Positions 51,920-64,000 are shown, counted from the first letter of the stretch. The stretch is DNA of 64,000 bases from Beverwykella pulmonaria (GCA_001599595.1 BCHH01000002.1:3114628-3178627); one strand, 5' to 3'. A program made the numbers and translations. Notes: generated by a model from the letters alone, not told the origin.

Positions 51920-52721
51920 CTATAATAAAGCATGATCTTTGGCCTTTCTGGTAAACTTCGTCAAATGCGGCTCCACAATATATACCACGCTCTTGATGAA
52001 CTCATCGACATGGTCATGAGGGTTTAGCTTATTCTTCAAATCGCTCATTAGTCCCTCGCTATACTCGATGATTCCAGCCCACACGACCCTCGGTCGTGAA
52101 ATAGGCGTTCTTGGGAAGATGGGTCCACCAGCATATTCAAACCTGTTTGGAGGTGCGGTAGGGTTTGTTAACCTCTGTTAATTATTTTCCAGGTTATGTG
52201 GTCTACGGACACGCCATTCCTCATCTGTCTCACTGGTGACCCCTAGATCATCTGATTCTTCATCGAAGACATGGCCACACAGAAAGCTGTCAATAATAGA
52301 TGCTTTATTCACGATTCGGAGCTGCCCATCTCTAGGTGGCTCGCCTCGCAATCCAACGCCCTCGATCTGCGGCCCTGGAGAAGATCATCCTTCAGCGACG
52401 GAGAGGTTGGACAGGCGATTCACGATTATAAGGAGACAGTTTCGACGAGATAATTCGGGGACCATGTACGAAAAGTTGTAGAAGCGGCCGAAGCCGTTCG
52501 CCTGGATTGTGGGTCATGAGAGGGGGGCAGTTCAACCACAATCAAGAGCTTACGTTTGAGATGTCATAGACATGAGTGCGAAGCGAGCCATAAACTAGTT
52601 TAGTGATGATAGGCCCAATATATGGACCTTCGAGCTTAGCAGGGCTTTTCTCCTTTTTTGCGCCTTCAAATAATCGTGCCGCGTTTCGAAAGGGGCTGAG
52701 CCTGGTGTTTCATTGCGCCAT
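51920..52721 (-). pseudogene. Gene relic with three in-frame stops, family unknown
   Basis: From an ATG at 52721, a minus-strand frame runs through a well-formed intron (52553-52502, GTAAGC...CCAG) to a stop at 51920-51922. It is broken only by TGA at 52712-52710, TGA at 52387-52385 and TAA at 52180-52178. All three stops lie in one frame, and each is one C-to-T change from a sense codon (CGA or CAA). Coding-quality segments include GPYIGPIITKLVYGSLRTHV, NGFGRFYNFSYMVPELSRRN and HDHVDEFIKSVVYIVEPHL. The family is not recognised. The pattern fits an ancestral gene inactivated by transition mutations such as repeat-induced point mutation, next to a decayed transposon. Extra introns that remove the stops are a less likely alternative. 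Confidence 0.7.
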
Positions 52722-53225
52722 ATCCTGTGCTTTCTGGCCAATTGTGTTTGGTGATTATTACTTTGATAGCTCGAGGATTAGAATTGGGTGCATTGTGCAA
52801 TTACAATGTAAAATTGTAGAAGCGTGAAATTTTACTGTGGAATCCATAATGAAGTTCACAATTATTGCGAGTACTGTACAGTGCAAAATCAGACACCTAA
52901 AAGTAGATTGGGTTGGAAAATCTGAGCCTCATATTCAGGGACAGACCAACTGGTAGGTACGATCAGAATAACATCGCAAGAAATGCCCTCACATTAGGAC
53001 ATTCTTAAAAGAAAGCGATGTCAGAATTCAATCCTATACCAGCCGTCTTCCCGCCGTCCGAAACTGGCACACCTCCTAGGGATACGATTAACTAATATTC
53101 TAGCAGTTTTTAATATTCAGATATAGCTCATTGTAGGCAAACCAACCTTCTAACTCTGCAGAGCAGGCGATTAATCGACACAACCTACCAACTTCCCTTT
53201 CCCAAAGACTGGGGGTATTATCTAC
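52722..53225. other. AT-rich intergenic region
   Basis: The 504 bp show no gene. The sequence is AT-rich, as in the preceding relics. It includes the 3' flank of the duplicated-domain protein gene, where an additional small exon is conceivable because a strong GTAAGT overlaps that gene's stop. Confidence 0.5.
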
Positions 53226-54176
53226 TTACATTTGTTTAGGCGAGCCATTATATTCCCTGCCAATCTCAATCCAGACATCCCAATCATCCTCACTCAGCGT
53301 ACTGTTCTTATGGAACCTAAACCGCATCTGACTATTCAAGTTCTCCACGGAATACTGGCCCTTTCCAAGATCACGCTTCGCTGTTACCTCAACGCTCGAC
53401 TTGCTCGAATTGGAGGGGGAAATGCCGTCAAGCGTCTTAGACAAAGCGCTATCATCTTGCACCGGTTCGGAATCAGAGGTGCCCGCCTCCTCATCAACGT
53501 AGCCGAAAACAGCAGCATGCGAGAGACTATACCCATCCCCAAGCATTTTTTCCATCATGCATTTGTTAACGACCTGCGCCTTTCGAGAAGAAACTTGGCC
53601 ACATGTCACACGATCATCTGAGCCGTGGGAGGGCCAGGGTTTCGGGATCGAGAGGGATCGGATCTTGTCTAAAACAAACAGCGGTGTAGGAATACTGGTC
53701 GCCGAACTACCTTCCACCATTTCGGAACCTGTGGTGCCCGAAGAACAGTCAGTGTATTTCATAACAGCGTCATGCGGACGTCTATACCCATCCCCCTGCC
53801 CCTTTTTCACCATCTGTGCATCTCCTACCTTCACCTTGCCTTTCTTCATCTCGCCAAATACCATTCGCTCGTCCAGGTTGTGGGAAGGCCAAGGTTTCAT
53901 GACACCTAGCGGCTCGATCACTTCCATAGCTTCTTGCTTGGAAAGTGCGGGTTGGGGTACCTCAGTGCCAGTGCGAGGCATCTGAACATGTGGGTGCGAG
54001 AGATCACCTGAGTATACAGTGCGAGGTCCAAACATTTCAGCGGCCGAGACGTGCGATTGATCAGCTTTGAATAGTCTGCCAGAAACTGTGCGGCGGAGGA
54101 CAGGATGTTGAATTCCGGGCTGGACGGGGTTGTCGTTTAGGTCGTGGACGTAAGCGTCTGTCTTGCGGATAGGCAT
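53226..54176 (-). CDS. Unknown protein with a duplicated 66-residue unit
   Basis: A single exon of 316 residues. Residues 94-159 and 179-244 align without gaps, offset by 85. Both start KPWPSH, both have a GDGY or DGY motif 35 residues later (129-131 and 214-216), then HDAVMKY or HAAVFGY, and a Ser/Glu-rich end. Between the units is a linker with VLDKIRSLSIP. The C-terminus (MRFRFHKNSTLSEDDWDVWIEIG) may form a separate small domain. No known family is recognised, and there is no signal peptide or membrane segment. The stop overlaps a strong donor (AAATGTAAGTAG), so a further short exon is possible. Its position beside transposon relics suggests a fast-evolving, perhaps lineage-restricted gene. 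Confidence 0.65.
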   Translation of the reverse strand: MPIRKTDAYVHDLNDNPVQPGIQHPVLRRTVSGRLFKADQSHVSAAEMFGPRTVYSGDLSHPHVQMPRTGTEVPQPALSKQEAMEVIEPLGVMKPWPSHNLDERMVFGEMKKGKVKVGDAQMVKKGQGDGYRRPHDAVMKYTDCSSGTTGSEMVEGSSATSIPTPLFVLDKIRSLSIPKPWPSHGSDDRVTCGQVSSRKAQVVNKCMMEKMLGDGYSLSHAAVFGYVDEEAGTSDSEPVQDDSALSKTLDGISPSNSSKSSVEVTAKRDLGKGQYSVENLNSQMRFRFHKNSTLSEDDWDVWIEIGREYNGSPKQM

Positions 54177-54872
54177 GGTGAGTGACTGTTTGTGTTTCGT
54201 TTTACGTGTATGCGAACTTGTACTGCAGGAGAAATATGGACGTTAAGAGAGGCATATATGTATGTGAGGAAATGGACATTGTGTGTAGACGTGGAATAAC
54301 GAACATGTATTGTGGGCTAACAGAGAGGGTTATAATCTAGTGAATCTGTTCATGAACGACGTGAGTCAATGTCTGAAACTTTATAATGATATCGGACTAG
54401 TGAACTAGGAAGTATGTAACCAAGAACGCGGATGTATAGTGTTGAAATGAAGAAAATTAGAGAAAAAATGTTTGAACAAGTGTCGTAGAAAGACCTGGCG
54501 TGGCGAAGGTGGTGTTTTCACGCTTGTATGAGTAACTGATACCGACCATGAAAGTGTCACGCCGTGAACTCCATCTCACAAACACAGATGAATCACAAGA
54601 AACCAAAATAAGCGGCAGCATGTAGGCTCCATCTATTCCAACGCTATGCAACAGAAGATAGCAGACGCGAATATTGTGAAAAACTCCCATCATCAAAAGA
54701 TCCTCAAACACCACAATACTAAACCCACTCATGTCCTCGTGAGAATGATATCTTTTAATATGCGAACTACACGCACATACCAGGTCTTTTGAACAGTAGA
54801 TGTAAAACACCGCTCGCTCGATCATCACCTTGCCGAATACACCTGGAAATAGGGGAAATTTTTTTATCATTC
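54177..54872. other. Intergenic region
   Basis: The 696 bp separate two minus-strand genes. They contain the promoter of the duplicated-unit gene and the 3' flank of the Utp12-domain gene. A 139-codon frame at 54457-54876 overlaps the downstream gene's 3' end and has no family resemblance. Confidence 0.5.
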
Positions 54873-56264
54873 TCAATGCCGACGCGCAAGACCAGCGCGG
54901 CCAACTGTTGACCGTCTCGCTGGTTTCGTCTCTTCTTCGCTCTCCGACTCCTCCCCATCATCAAGATCATCGCCGCTCATCGGGTCGGACAGATCGTCTC
55001 CTGTGTCGTTCCCCGTTTCCTCGGCTTCTTCGTCAAACATGCCCTCCGAATCCTCGCTTCCTTCGTCTGAGATCTCATCAGCCTCCATCGTGGTCGGCAT
55101 CTCATCCACAGAGCTTTCGCCCTCCTCCGAGTCCTGCCGTATCCTTTTCCTTGCCTGTTCGGGAATAGTGTCCACACCGTCTTCCTCTGCTGAAGATTGG
55201 TCTTCCTCTCCTTCGACGTAAATCAATGCCTCATCTTCGTCGTCGTTGGCTGCCTTCTTCTGGTTCCTTCTCCGAAGTTCAAGCTGCGCCTGCAGCATAT
55301 CGAGTCTGCCTTTAAGCGAGAGTAGCGGCTGCAGACCGCTCGCACGTTCCTTGAGCACCTTGTTCAGAGTCGCAAGTTGCTTGACCAGCTGTGGCTGACT
55401 TGCAAGATAGCCACCGTGGGCCGCAAGTGACCACTGGACCCACACCATGAGCATCCCTGCACGTCCTGGCTTCTTGTGTAGGCGCTCGGCGAGCTTTTGT
55501 AGGAGGGTTCCGACGAGCGGCGAGGGGAGGCGTTCGACGGTCGCATAGATGGTGTCCACGTCGATGACTCGCAGGCAGGAGTCGAGCAGGTCTTGGTCGT
55601 TTGTTCGGAGGGCCTGGGTGAGAACTGTGCCTAGTGAAGTCGCGTTTGGGGCTGACAAAGGTCGGCTGTTGGATGCAGTTGCCAGGGCTCTTGATTCGGC
55701 ATTGGAGCCTACGAAGGCAGCTTCCACGTCAACAATACGCGGCGCATGTACAGGTTCTGGATCTTGAGCCTGCAATCTCTCTCCGAATGAGAGTTCCTCG
55801 GGCTCTGCGTTCTCTTCGTCGCCTTGCTGGTCATTTGCTGCGCCTTTGTGTCCATTTGTGACGGGTGCAGCGTCGACATGCTCTTCTTGCGCTCCTGCAA
55901 CGGCGGCGTCTTCGTCCTCGCTTTCTAAGCTCGAATCATCGATTTCCTCGATGCTGCTGCTGATTTCAATAACCTCGTTATTGACATCCTCCATATCGAC
56001 GTCACCATGGCCGGCCTGTCCCCCGCCCACCACGGCGGTAGCTTCGTCGACCTTGTCTTTCCGGGCATTCCTGACGCCGTTTATATTTGAGGTAGCAGGC
56101 GGCTTCGTTGTCGGGGCGCCATTGAGCAGCGCTTTGAGCCCATTTTGGCGGGGTCTCGCGGGCGACTGTGAGAGCTTGGTTTTTTTTGCGGGCGGCAGGG
56201 CATCGCGGCTGGCTCTGGGATGGTTCGCCAGCGCGCGGGCGCGCGAGGCTACAGCAGCAGACAT
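54873..56264 (-). CDS. Utp12-domain small-subunit processome protein (Utp5/WDR43-like)
   Basis: A single exon of 463 residues, taking the ATG of MSAAVASRARALANHP. The frame is open to an ATG at 56438, but those 58 codons look non-coding. The N-terminal 200 residues are disordered, with acidic clusters and a KKTKLSQSPARPR nuclear signal. The Utp12 domain lies at about 210-327 (LGTVLTQALRTNDQDLLDSC through WVQWSLAAHGGYLASQPQLV). The C-terminal 100 residues are strongly acidic and end in a basic ARRSTVGRAGLARRH. Utp12-domain proteins belong to the U3 snoRNP/t-UTP assembly that makes 18S rRNA. Full-length Utp5/WDR43 has an N-terminal WD propeller that is missing here, so this is either a shortened form or a related Utp12 protein. 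Confidence 0.82.
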   Translation of the reverse strand: MSAAVASRARALANHPRASRDALPPAKKTKLSQSPARPRQNGLKALLNGAPTTKPPATSNINGVRNARKDKVDEATAVVGGGQAGHGDVDMEDVNNEVIEISSSIEEIDDSSLESEDEDAAVAGAQEEHVDAAPVTNGHKGAANDQQGDEENAEPEELSFGERLQAQDPEPVHAPRIVDVEAAFVGSNAESRALATASNSRPLSAPNATSLGTVLTQALRTNDQDLLDSCLRVIDVDTIYATVERLPSPLVGTLLQKLAERLHKKPGRAGMLMVWVQWSLAAHGGYLASQPQLVKQLATLNKVLKERASGLQPLLSLKGRLDMLQAQLELRRRNQKKAANDDEDEALIYVEGEEDQSSAEEDGVDTIPEQARKRIRQDSEEGESSVDEMPTTMEADEISDEGSEDSEGMFDEEAEETGNDTGDDLSDPMSGDDLDDGEESESEEETKPARRSTVGRAGLARRH

Positions 56265-57546
56265 GCTAGCGGTATCATGCAACGGAGTGCGGACGGCGGC
56301 CAGGCTGGGGTTGCGGGGGAGTGAAATGGTGCTGCCTGGAAAAAATGTGGTGGTTGATGGCGGTGCCCAATCGAGGCAGAAAAATCTTTGGCCGCCTTGC
56401 AGGTGTGTGGAGATATTTCGGGGCACGGACCAGCCCATCCCTGTCGAGGCAGCAGCATTCTGATCTGTGCTTCCGGATGCTTCCCTCGCAGTGTTTCTTT
56501 TCTTCTTTCAACGGAGGGGATCGAGATGCAACATTGGCACCACCCGCAGCAGCGACGAGGCATGCATTGCCGTGTGGAGCAGTGACAGTCGAAGCAGTTG
56601 GGGAGGCAGTGGCACGTGATCGGCGCTCCTTCCTGGTGTTGCGCATTCAGGGGGCGCTTGGCGAGTGCGCACGCTACACCCCTTTAGGACGGGCGGGTTA
56701 GTCGGTGTCGGGACGTATAAACACGGGTGCCGCTCCCAACCCCGTGGACTTTTCCTTCTCGCCGTTGTTGTCTTTTCTGCTTCCAATCAACGACGCGCTG
56801 CTCCGGATCCATTACTCGCCCCCCCACCATATTCACTCCGGCTCAGGCCCAAACCGCGGCCCATCTCACCACTATCGCCGCTGTCTCCGCTCGCATCACA
56901 CCTGCGAATAAATAATTGTCGACCCCTCCCTTCCTTCCATCGCGCTGCAGCTAGCGCCTCACCGCCTGCCGCTCACCACATCGCGCCATACCATATCCAT
57001 ATCCGTGCGCTCCCGCTCTTGTCGTTTGCTTCAGTGTTGTTGTTGCAGTTGACGCCGCCGCGCATATGCACCTTGCCTTTCACTCTCATTAACTCTCTGG
57101 ACGCGCCCTCTGCCTCTCACAACAACCAACGCGTTGGCGCATCGACTACAAACTCTGACTCATCCGCGCGCCCACTTTGACCACCTCGCCGCCACCGGCC
57201 CCATCACGTGAGTACAAAGCCGTTTCAGCCTCCGCCGCGCATATATCTTCCCCCTGCCCCTCCTTTGCGTTTTCGCGATCTTTGCAACTCCAGCCACACA
57301 ACCGCACCGGACCCAACTCAACCCCACTCTACGGAACCGACAGCTTCGGCGCCGCATTCCCCGAATCACCCACCGCACTCCGTCGTCGATAGTCCGCCTC
57401 TCTCGCGCCGCCCATTTGCCGCTGTCGCGTGCGCCGCGCCCAAACCATTGTCACTGACCAATTGCAGACCCGCGCCCGCGCTGTTATTGCACACAAACAA
57501 ACCACGTCATCTGCGCGCAACACTTTCACCTTCACTTTCATGGCCT
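56265..57546. promoter_or_regulatory. Divergent promoter region (Utp12 gene / BDF1)
   Basis: About 1.3 kb between the divergent Utp12-domain and BDF1 genes. The half next to BDF1 is strongly pyrimidine-rich (CCTCC, CACC and CCCT runs), as expected for a fungal leader. Long frames in it reflect that composition. Co-regulation of two growth-related genes is plausible but only inferred. Confidence 0.45.
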
Positions 57547-60293
57547 ATGGCAGTGATGACATCAGCAGCCCTCGATAAAGTCCCCATGGATCTCAAGGCG
57601 ACGTTTCCGTCAGTAGACGAGATGGCTCTTGAGCCCGAGACCAATGGGTGAGTGCACCTCGGACCGCGCCTTCGCTTCACCTATGGTGGAGACCATCTGC
57701 TAAGCCTGTCATCATCTAGTGTACATGACGTTCTCCTTGACCAGCCCGACTCCAACCCCTCCGAGAACCTTGCGCAATCCATCGAGTCAGCACCGGCCTT
57801 GAACGGGAACCACCCACCTCTGGACACGTCTGCGTCTGCAATCGAGCCTACTACCAACGCCTCTAGTGGCATCGAGGGTATTACACACTTTCTTCCCGAT
57901 AGTCAGATGGACGCCAATTCCTTGTTTGATGGCTCGGAACTTGGCGCGACCTCCCTCACCAACGCCGTCGAGGCACCTACCTCAGATGCACGAGACGAGC
58001 CACCGCCAACCTCCACCACCACCACGCAGCCTTCGAATGAGAGCACACAGCAGGTCCCCGAAACTCAGTTTCAAGCAGCGCAGGAAGGCTCTGGCAACAT
58101 CAACCCACCCGAAGACATGGAAATCTCACAAGATGAGCCAGCTCCAGCCGCACCTGTACCTACTTCCTCAACCGATGTTCCCCGGACCGCTCATCGAGAG
58201 GGTGCTCCAACAAAGCCTATGAAGGATCTCACACTCCAAACTGATCAAACTTCGGCTCCACCGTCTCAACTTCCTCTCACGCAGTCACCTTCAAACCTTG
58301 ATCACGATATGGAGGATGCGCCGACCTCAGGCAAAGTGCGATCTAGAGAAGATGATGATGACGAAGAAGACGCGCCTGAAGCGAAGCGAACAAAGACGGA
58401 GGATAGGACCGGCCAGAAGTTGTTTAAAGTCCCAGAGGTTCCCACTCATGCCGACCAACCCAATGGAAATGGAACAGGCCCAGTACCGGCGACCTCGGGA
58501 GACCAATCTGGCATCCAACCTGCCGTCACCTACGATGAGTGGCCGCTAACGCCCATCACCCAAGCGCAGAACAAGTTTCTTCTAGAACGCTTGCGGAACA
58601 CGAAGAAGATCAAAGTCTCTCAGCCGTTCAAAGACCCGGTAGATGCCGTAGCCTATCCCAGCTACCCTCAATTCGTTACGGTCCCCATGGACCTATCATT
58701 GATAGAATCCAAACTGCGGGAGGGAAGCTATGGCAATATCCGCGAATTCATGGCAGATATCGATTTGATCATCAATAACTGTGTCGCATTCAACGGAAAG
58801 GAACATGCTGTCACTCAGGCAGGATACAACATGCGCGCATACTTCCTCAAAGGCATGGGCAAGATGCCAAGATCGGGCGGTGAAGAGCCAGTGAAGCAAC
58901 CTAAGCCTCGGAAGCCAACAGTAACCACGGCTCCGAAGCGACGTGAATCTCGGACCCCTCTGCCGACTGCAAAGTCTCCTACACTTCCCACACCAACAGT
59001 AGCGTCTCCGCAAACCCCGTGGCCGCTGAATGCAGACGGCATGCCGCTTATTCGACGAGATTCATCCAGTGCCAACGATCGTCCTAAGCGTGAGATCCAT
59101 CGGCCACCTTCCAAGGATCTGCCCTACAATACCGCTAAGCCGAAGAAGAAGAAGTATCAGCAGGAGCTCAAATTCTGCGAGAGTGTCATGTCCGAGATTA
59201 TGAAGCCTAAGTATGCCAAGTTTGCCTTTCCTTTCTTGACGCCCGTAGATCCTGTCGCTTTGAATATTCCCACGTACCTTAAGATCATTAAGAAGCCTAT
59301 GGACTTTGGGACCATTGACAAGAACTTGAAAGCGGGGCAGTACCAGAACGCCAAGGACTTCCATGCTGACGCGCAGTTGGTGTTTGCCAATTGTTACAAG
59401 TTCAACCCCGAGGGCGATGGTGTATACAACATGGGCAAGCAACTCCACGAGCTTTTCGATAGCCTTTGGAAGGAGAAGTCAGACTGGCTTGCCCAACATG
59501 CTCCCACTTCTGATCCTCAGTCTCCAGATCCGGCCTACTCGGAGGATGAGGAAGAGGAGGAGGAGGAAGTGGATCCTGCTCAATCTCAGATTCAGGCCAT
59601 TCAACAGCAAATCGCAGCTCTCAATGAAGCCGCGCAAGCGCTACTGCAGCAACAGCAAGGCAAGCGGCCCTCCCCAAAGGTCGCCAGCAAGAAGAAAAAT
59701 GCAAAGCCTGCGGCTCCTAAGAAGAAGGGCACTCTCGCCGTTCCGCCTCCCGTAAAGCCTGTGAAGTCGAAACCTCGTGTCAAAGCACCGGCACCGCTGA
59801 CCTTTGCTCAAAAGCAAGAGATCTCTGATGGAATAAGTACCTTGGGAGATGCAGATATGCGGCGGGCAGTTCAGATCATCCGCAACGGATGTCCGAACCT
59901 GGCGTCCGTCAATGATGACGAGATGGAGATCGATATGGATGAAATTGGTGATGACACGCTGCGTGAGCTCTTCAAATTCATCAAGCAGGTGCGGGGTCCA
60001 AAGGGTTCTGTGGTTGATGATGACTTTGAACCACCCCGTGTTTCTCATAAGACTGCCCCGGCCAAGCCTAAAAAGAATAAGCCCATGGGCAAGACGGAGC
60101 AGGAGGAAACTATTCGTAAGATCGAAGCAAGTCTGCAAAAATTCCAGGCGAGCGCGTCGGGATCCAGTCAATCTCCACCTGGTATGTTGCTAGCCTGTTC
60201 TGTGCAATAATATATGAACCTAACCTTTTTTTAGCAAACCAGGAAGAGTCTAGCGAAGACGAAGACAGCGCGTCTGAGAGCGAAGAAGAGTGA
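57547..60293 (+). CDS. bdf1: BET-family double bromodomain protein Bdf1
   Basis: Three exons (57547-57647, 57720-60181, 60235-60293) give 873 residues. In-frame ATGs also exist at 57556 and 57586. Bromodomain 1 spans about 315-413, with the acetyl-lysine-binding Asn at about 392 (CVAFN). Bromodomain 2 spans about 515-619, with Asn at about 596 (CYKFNPEGDG). The ET domain (about 726-793, PLTFAQKQEISDGIS to ELFKFIKQV) recruits transcription factors. A Gln-rich coiled stretch lies between. The last exon adds an acidic Ser/Glu tail (NQEESSEDEDSASESEEE), typical of BET C-termini; without splicing the protein would end in unrelated residues. BET proteins read acetylated H4 and support TFIID-dependent transcription. 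All key residues are present. Confidence 0.95.
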
Positions 60294-61774
60294 TCTTTCA
60301 ACCTCAAGACGGTTCAATCCTCGTTGGTGGCTGGCACTTTTTCGTCCTGTGTATCATCTTGCGATCTATGATGAGGATGTGCGACCGAGCATCATCCATA
60401 AAATTGAGGAACTGGATTCGACCATGAAGGCGGCTTGGCAGGGTTCTGTCGCATTCATTAGCATCCAATATTCTTGGCGGTGTTCCTCCCGTTGCTCATC
60501 GAAGCCACTGGCTTCTGCTTGGCCTGGAAATTTTACGTCTTTGCGCCTTCGCGATGGAGACACGAGTTTCGAAAGCGCGGGAACCTGGACTTAGCGTGCC
60601 TTCACGATTCCGAGCTCTTACTCCGCTCTATCTCTCCCCACACCATCTCACCCCTGTATAATACTCCTGCATGCGACCGGCATTTTCCCGTTTCTCTCCA
60701 GGCATAGATTCGGTACTTGGCGTACCGATACCGGCAACGGTTACGATTTGACGAGGCTTTTTTATTTTATTTTTTTGGATCCTTACCCTTTTTAAGGAAA
60801 CTGCTGGCCACATTGAGCGGTGGCTGGCTCGGAATGGGAAAATGGAAGAGAATCCGGATGGGCTTTTGCTGTATGATAGGCTGCCCGATCTGACAGCGAG
60901 ACTGCATGTCAATAATCAGGCCGTGGCTCATGTTTTCGAGAACGATGCAATGTGCCTGATCGTATGCGTGATGTTTGTGGGTCGGCCTACGGCATGCCGG
61001 AGGATAGGTGGTATGGCGGATCGTGGGGTGTGGAACGCGGATCGAGTGAGGTGAGAGCGGCAGGCGTCTATATAGGTATCGTAGAATGCGAGATCCCAGG
61101 GCAATCATTTCAGATATTCAACGTACAAATCCTTTGGAATATACAATACGCCTCATCATATCTCTTTCTTCTCTTTCTGACGTGTGTTGCTTGATTGTTG
61201 GATTGTTCGCTCGGGGGTGACGATATGCGGTATGCGAAGGGGCGTCGAAGTCGGTCAAGGGTTCTAACAAATCAGTATGGAAATTTGTGGAATACATATA
61301 ACATGCACTCTGCTTTATAGGTAGCCATGTTGAGCGCAGTACGAACTCTGGGGCGTACCTTCAGGATTGTGGTGAGATACCGAGCTGGAAATTGCTGGTT
61401 TGAGCGTGGGAATACGTGTAGAAAGAGAGCGAAAGCGATGCAAGAAAAACCCGTAAAAATAGACCGACTGCTATTGTGCTGTAGGGAAGCAAGGCACCAA
61501 GACTCAAAAGGAGACATGGAATGGGGGTGAATGTTCGCAGGCGGAGAAGAGGGGAGTCGGGGAGTTGCCATGAACGGTGACCGGTTTTGGGCTGGTGGCG
61601 TTTCATTGGCCGGGTTTGCGCGCTCGAGAGCTCCCCAGCTTTCGCTTTCGCGAAAATCTCCAGCTTCAAGCACGTCCCAAACACGTCTCACAACACCTCT
61701 TCTCCGACCATCCACAGCTCCACGGTGCACACTCGTTCATCGAATAGGAAGATTGACCCTTTTCGACAGCCACC
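60294..61774. other. Intergenic region (RVB1 promoter, BDF1 3' flank)
   Basis: About 1.5 kb between two plus-strand genes. It holds the BDF1 3' end and the RVB1 promoter. A T-rich run near 60760-60775 and short frames are visible, but no gene, RNA or repeat can be supported. Confidence 0.5.
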
Positions 61775-63376
<1,602 letters not shown>

Positions 63377-63742
63377 ATTCTCTATCGGCTGGCGTTAGAC
63401 GCAAGGGATGGCTTGGGATCTTCTATTTCCGAGGACAGTTTCTTCTCGGAAGGCGCAGTTAGTGAAAAGATGTAGCGAATTCATTTGAAGATTCTAATTC
63501 CATTAATTGAGAATACGGTCCGTTCTTGGCCAGCGTGTGGAAATTGTGAGAATGCACCTCCGTCGCCACTCCCATTGGCCAGTCGAGCCGCGGTTGGAAA
63601 GCTGGGCGGCGAAATGACGATATTACGGTCTGTCACAGCTCATCGCCATCACAATTCACAAACAGTGCACCCACATCAACTAACTGAAGAAGCACCCTAT
63701 TCTCAGCGTCAGACTCCCTCCGCGCGTTGTAATAGCAACACA
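63377..63742. other. Intergenic region
   Basis: The 366 bp contain the RVB1 3' flank and the promoter of the truncated gene at the window edge. No other feature is seen. Confidence 0.5.
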
Positions 63743-64000
63743 ATGCGCTCCCTCCAAACCGCCCGCCGCTGCATCTCCCCGCGCTGCGTTCTCTCTCTTC
63801 GACCCTTCAGCACTACACCTCTCTGCGCTACCTCAGTCTTCGACAGCGGCCCCGCGCCCCCTCGATTGCCGAAGGAAGAACAAGAGATTTTTGAGCGTCT
63901 GCAGCGGCAGAGTACGGGCGCGTTTAGTACGCCTGCACAAGACTCTTCTACTCCCACCACTGCCACATCCTCGGCGACGTTGTTCACACCCTCAGACACC
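63743..64000 (+). CDS. N-terminal part of a probable mitochondrial protein (cut by window end)
   Basis: From the ATG at 63743 the frame stays open for 86 codons to the window edge. The first 28 residues (MRSLQTARRCISPRCVLSLR...) are Arg/Ser-rich with no acidic residue, a typical mitochondrial presequence. Then comes GPAPPRLPKEEQEIFERLQR, a stretch found near the start of fungal mitochondrial proteins such as the SDHAF4 assembly factor and oxidoreductase-like proteins. The diagnostic C-terminal domain is beyond the window, so I cannot choose between them. Confidence 0.6.
   Translation, partial: MRSLQTARRCISPRCVLSLRPFSTTPLCATSVFDSGPAPPRLPKEEQEIFERLQRQSTGAFSTPAQDSSTPTTATSSATLFTPSDT

Noticed and set aside
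56265..56438. 58-codon N-terminal extension of the Utp12-domain protein
   Set aside because: It starts at an ATG but has no conserved character, and the second ATG begins a typical basic nuclear N-terminus. It may be translated only if transcription starts far upstream.

Overview
The window is a stretch of nuclear chromosome from a filamentous ascomycete. Introns are short (about 45-70 nt, with GT...AG ends and CTAAC-type branch sites). Genes lie on both strands about 2-3 kb apart, and there is no operon structure. The proteins are typical of Pezizomycotina: a DUF3455 secreted protein, a fungal arylsulfotransferase-like protein and a fungal SREBP-type bHLH factor. The gene styles and degenerate pogo/Fot-type transposon point to something like a Dothideomycete, but that placement is an inference. 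I rebuilt exon structures by hand by joining splice sites that keep the frame. Several open reading frames that look intact begin at TTG or GTG, or run through an intron, so I moved those starts.

Layout. Positions 1-31.8 kb: a vacuolar-type MFS transporter (-), an ASST-domain secreted protein (+), dynactin p150-Glued (-), a peroxisomal ABCD half-transporter (-), a Baeyer-Villiger-type flavin monooxygenase (-), a LisH-WD40 SIF2/TBL1 protein (-), a TMEM115/DUF1751 membrane protein (+), a small cysteine-rich secreted protein (+), a 1383-residue ankyrin protein (-), a DUF3455 secreted protein (+), an unknown 611-residue protein (-) and a short-chain dehydrogenase (-). Positions 32-44 kb: a three-exon 158-residue coiled-coil protein that has no long ORF (-), a NuA4-type bromodomain protein (+), an intergenic stretch with two tandem repeats, an AT-hook + bHLH transcription factor (-), a microsatellite-rich gap and an MPPED-type metallophosphoesterase (+). 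Positions 44-53 kb are gene-poor and look more AT-rich. They hold an unknown 429-residue protein, a decayed pogo/Fot-type transposase, a gene relic with three in-frame stops, and possible RING remnants. Positions 53-64 kb: a lineage-specific protein with an internal 66-residue duplication (-), a Utp12-domain ribosome-biogenesis protein (-), the BET protein Bdf1 (+), the AAA+ ATPase Rvb1 (+), and the first 86 codons of a mitochondrial protein cut by the window edge (+).

Functional themes. Chromatin and transcription genes are frequent: a Set3C-type SIF2, a NuA4 bromodomain protein, Bdf1, Rvb1 and a bHLH factor. These are unlinked housekeeping genes rather than a cluster. The MFS, ASST, monooxygenase and SDR genes are interleaved with housekeeping genes and have no backbone enzyme, so I do not read them as a biosynthetic cluster.

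I found no clear new multi-gene system. The points most worth a second look are the relic at 51920-52721, the 4 x 51 bp minisatellite, the duplicated-domain protein at 53226-54176, the fragmented 158-residue gene at 32657-33242, the probable GC-AG intron in the ASST gene, and the AT-hook/bHLH combination.
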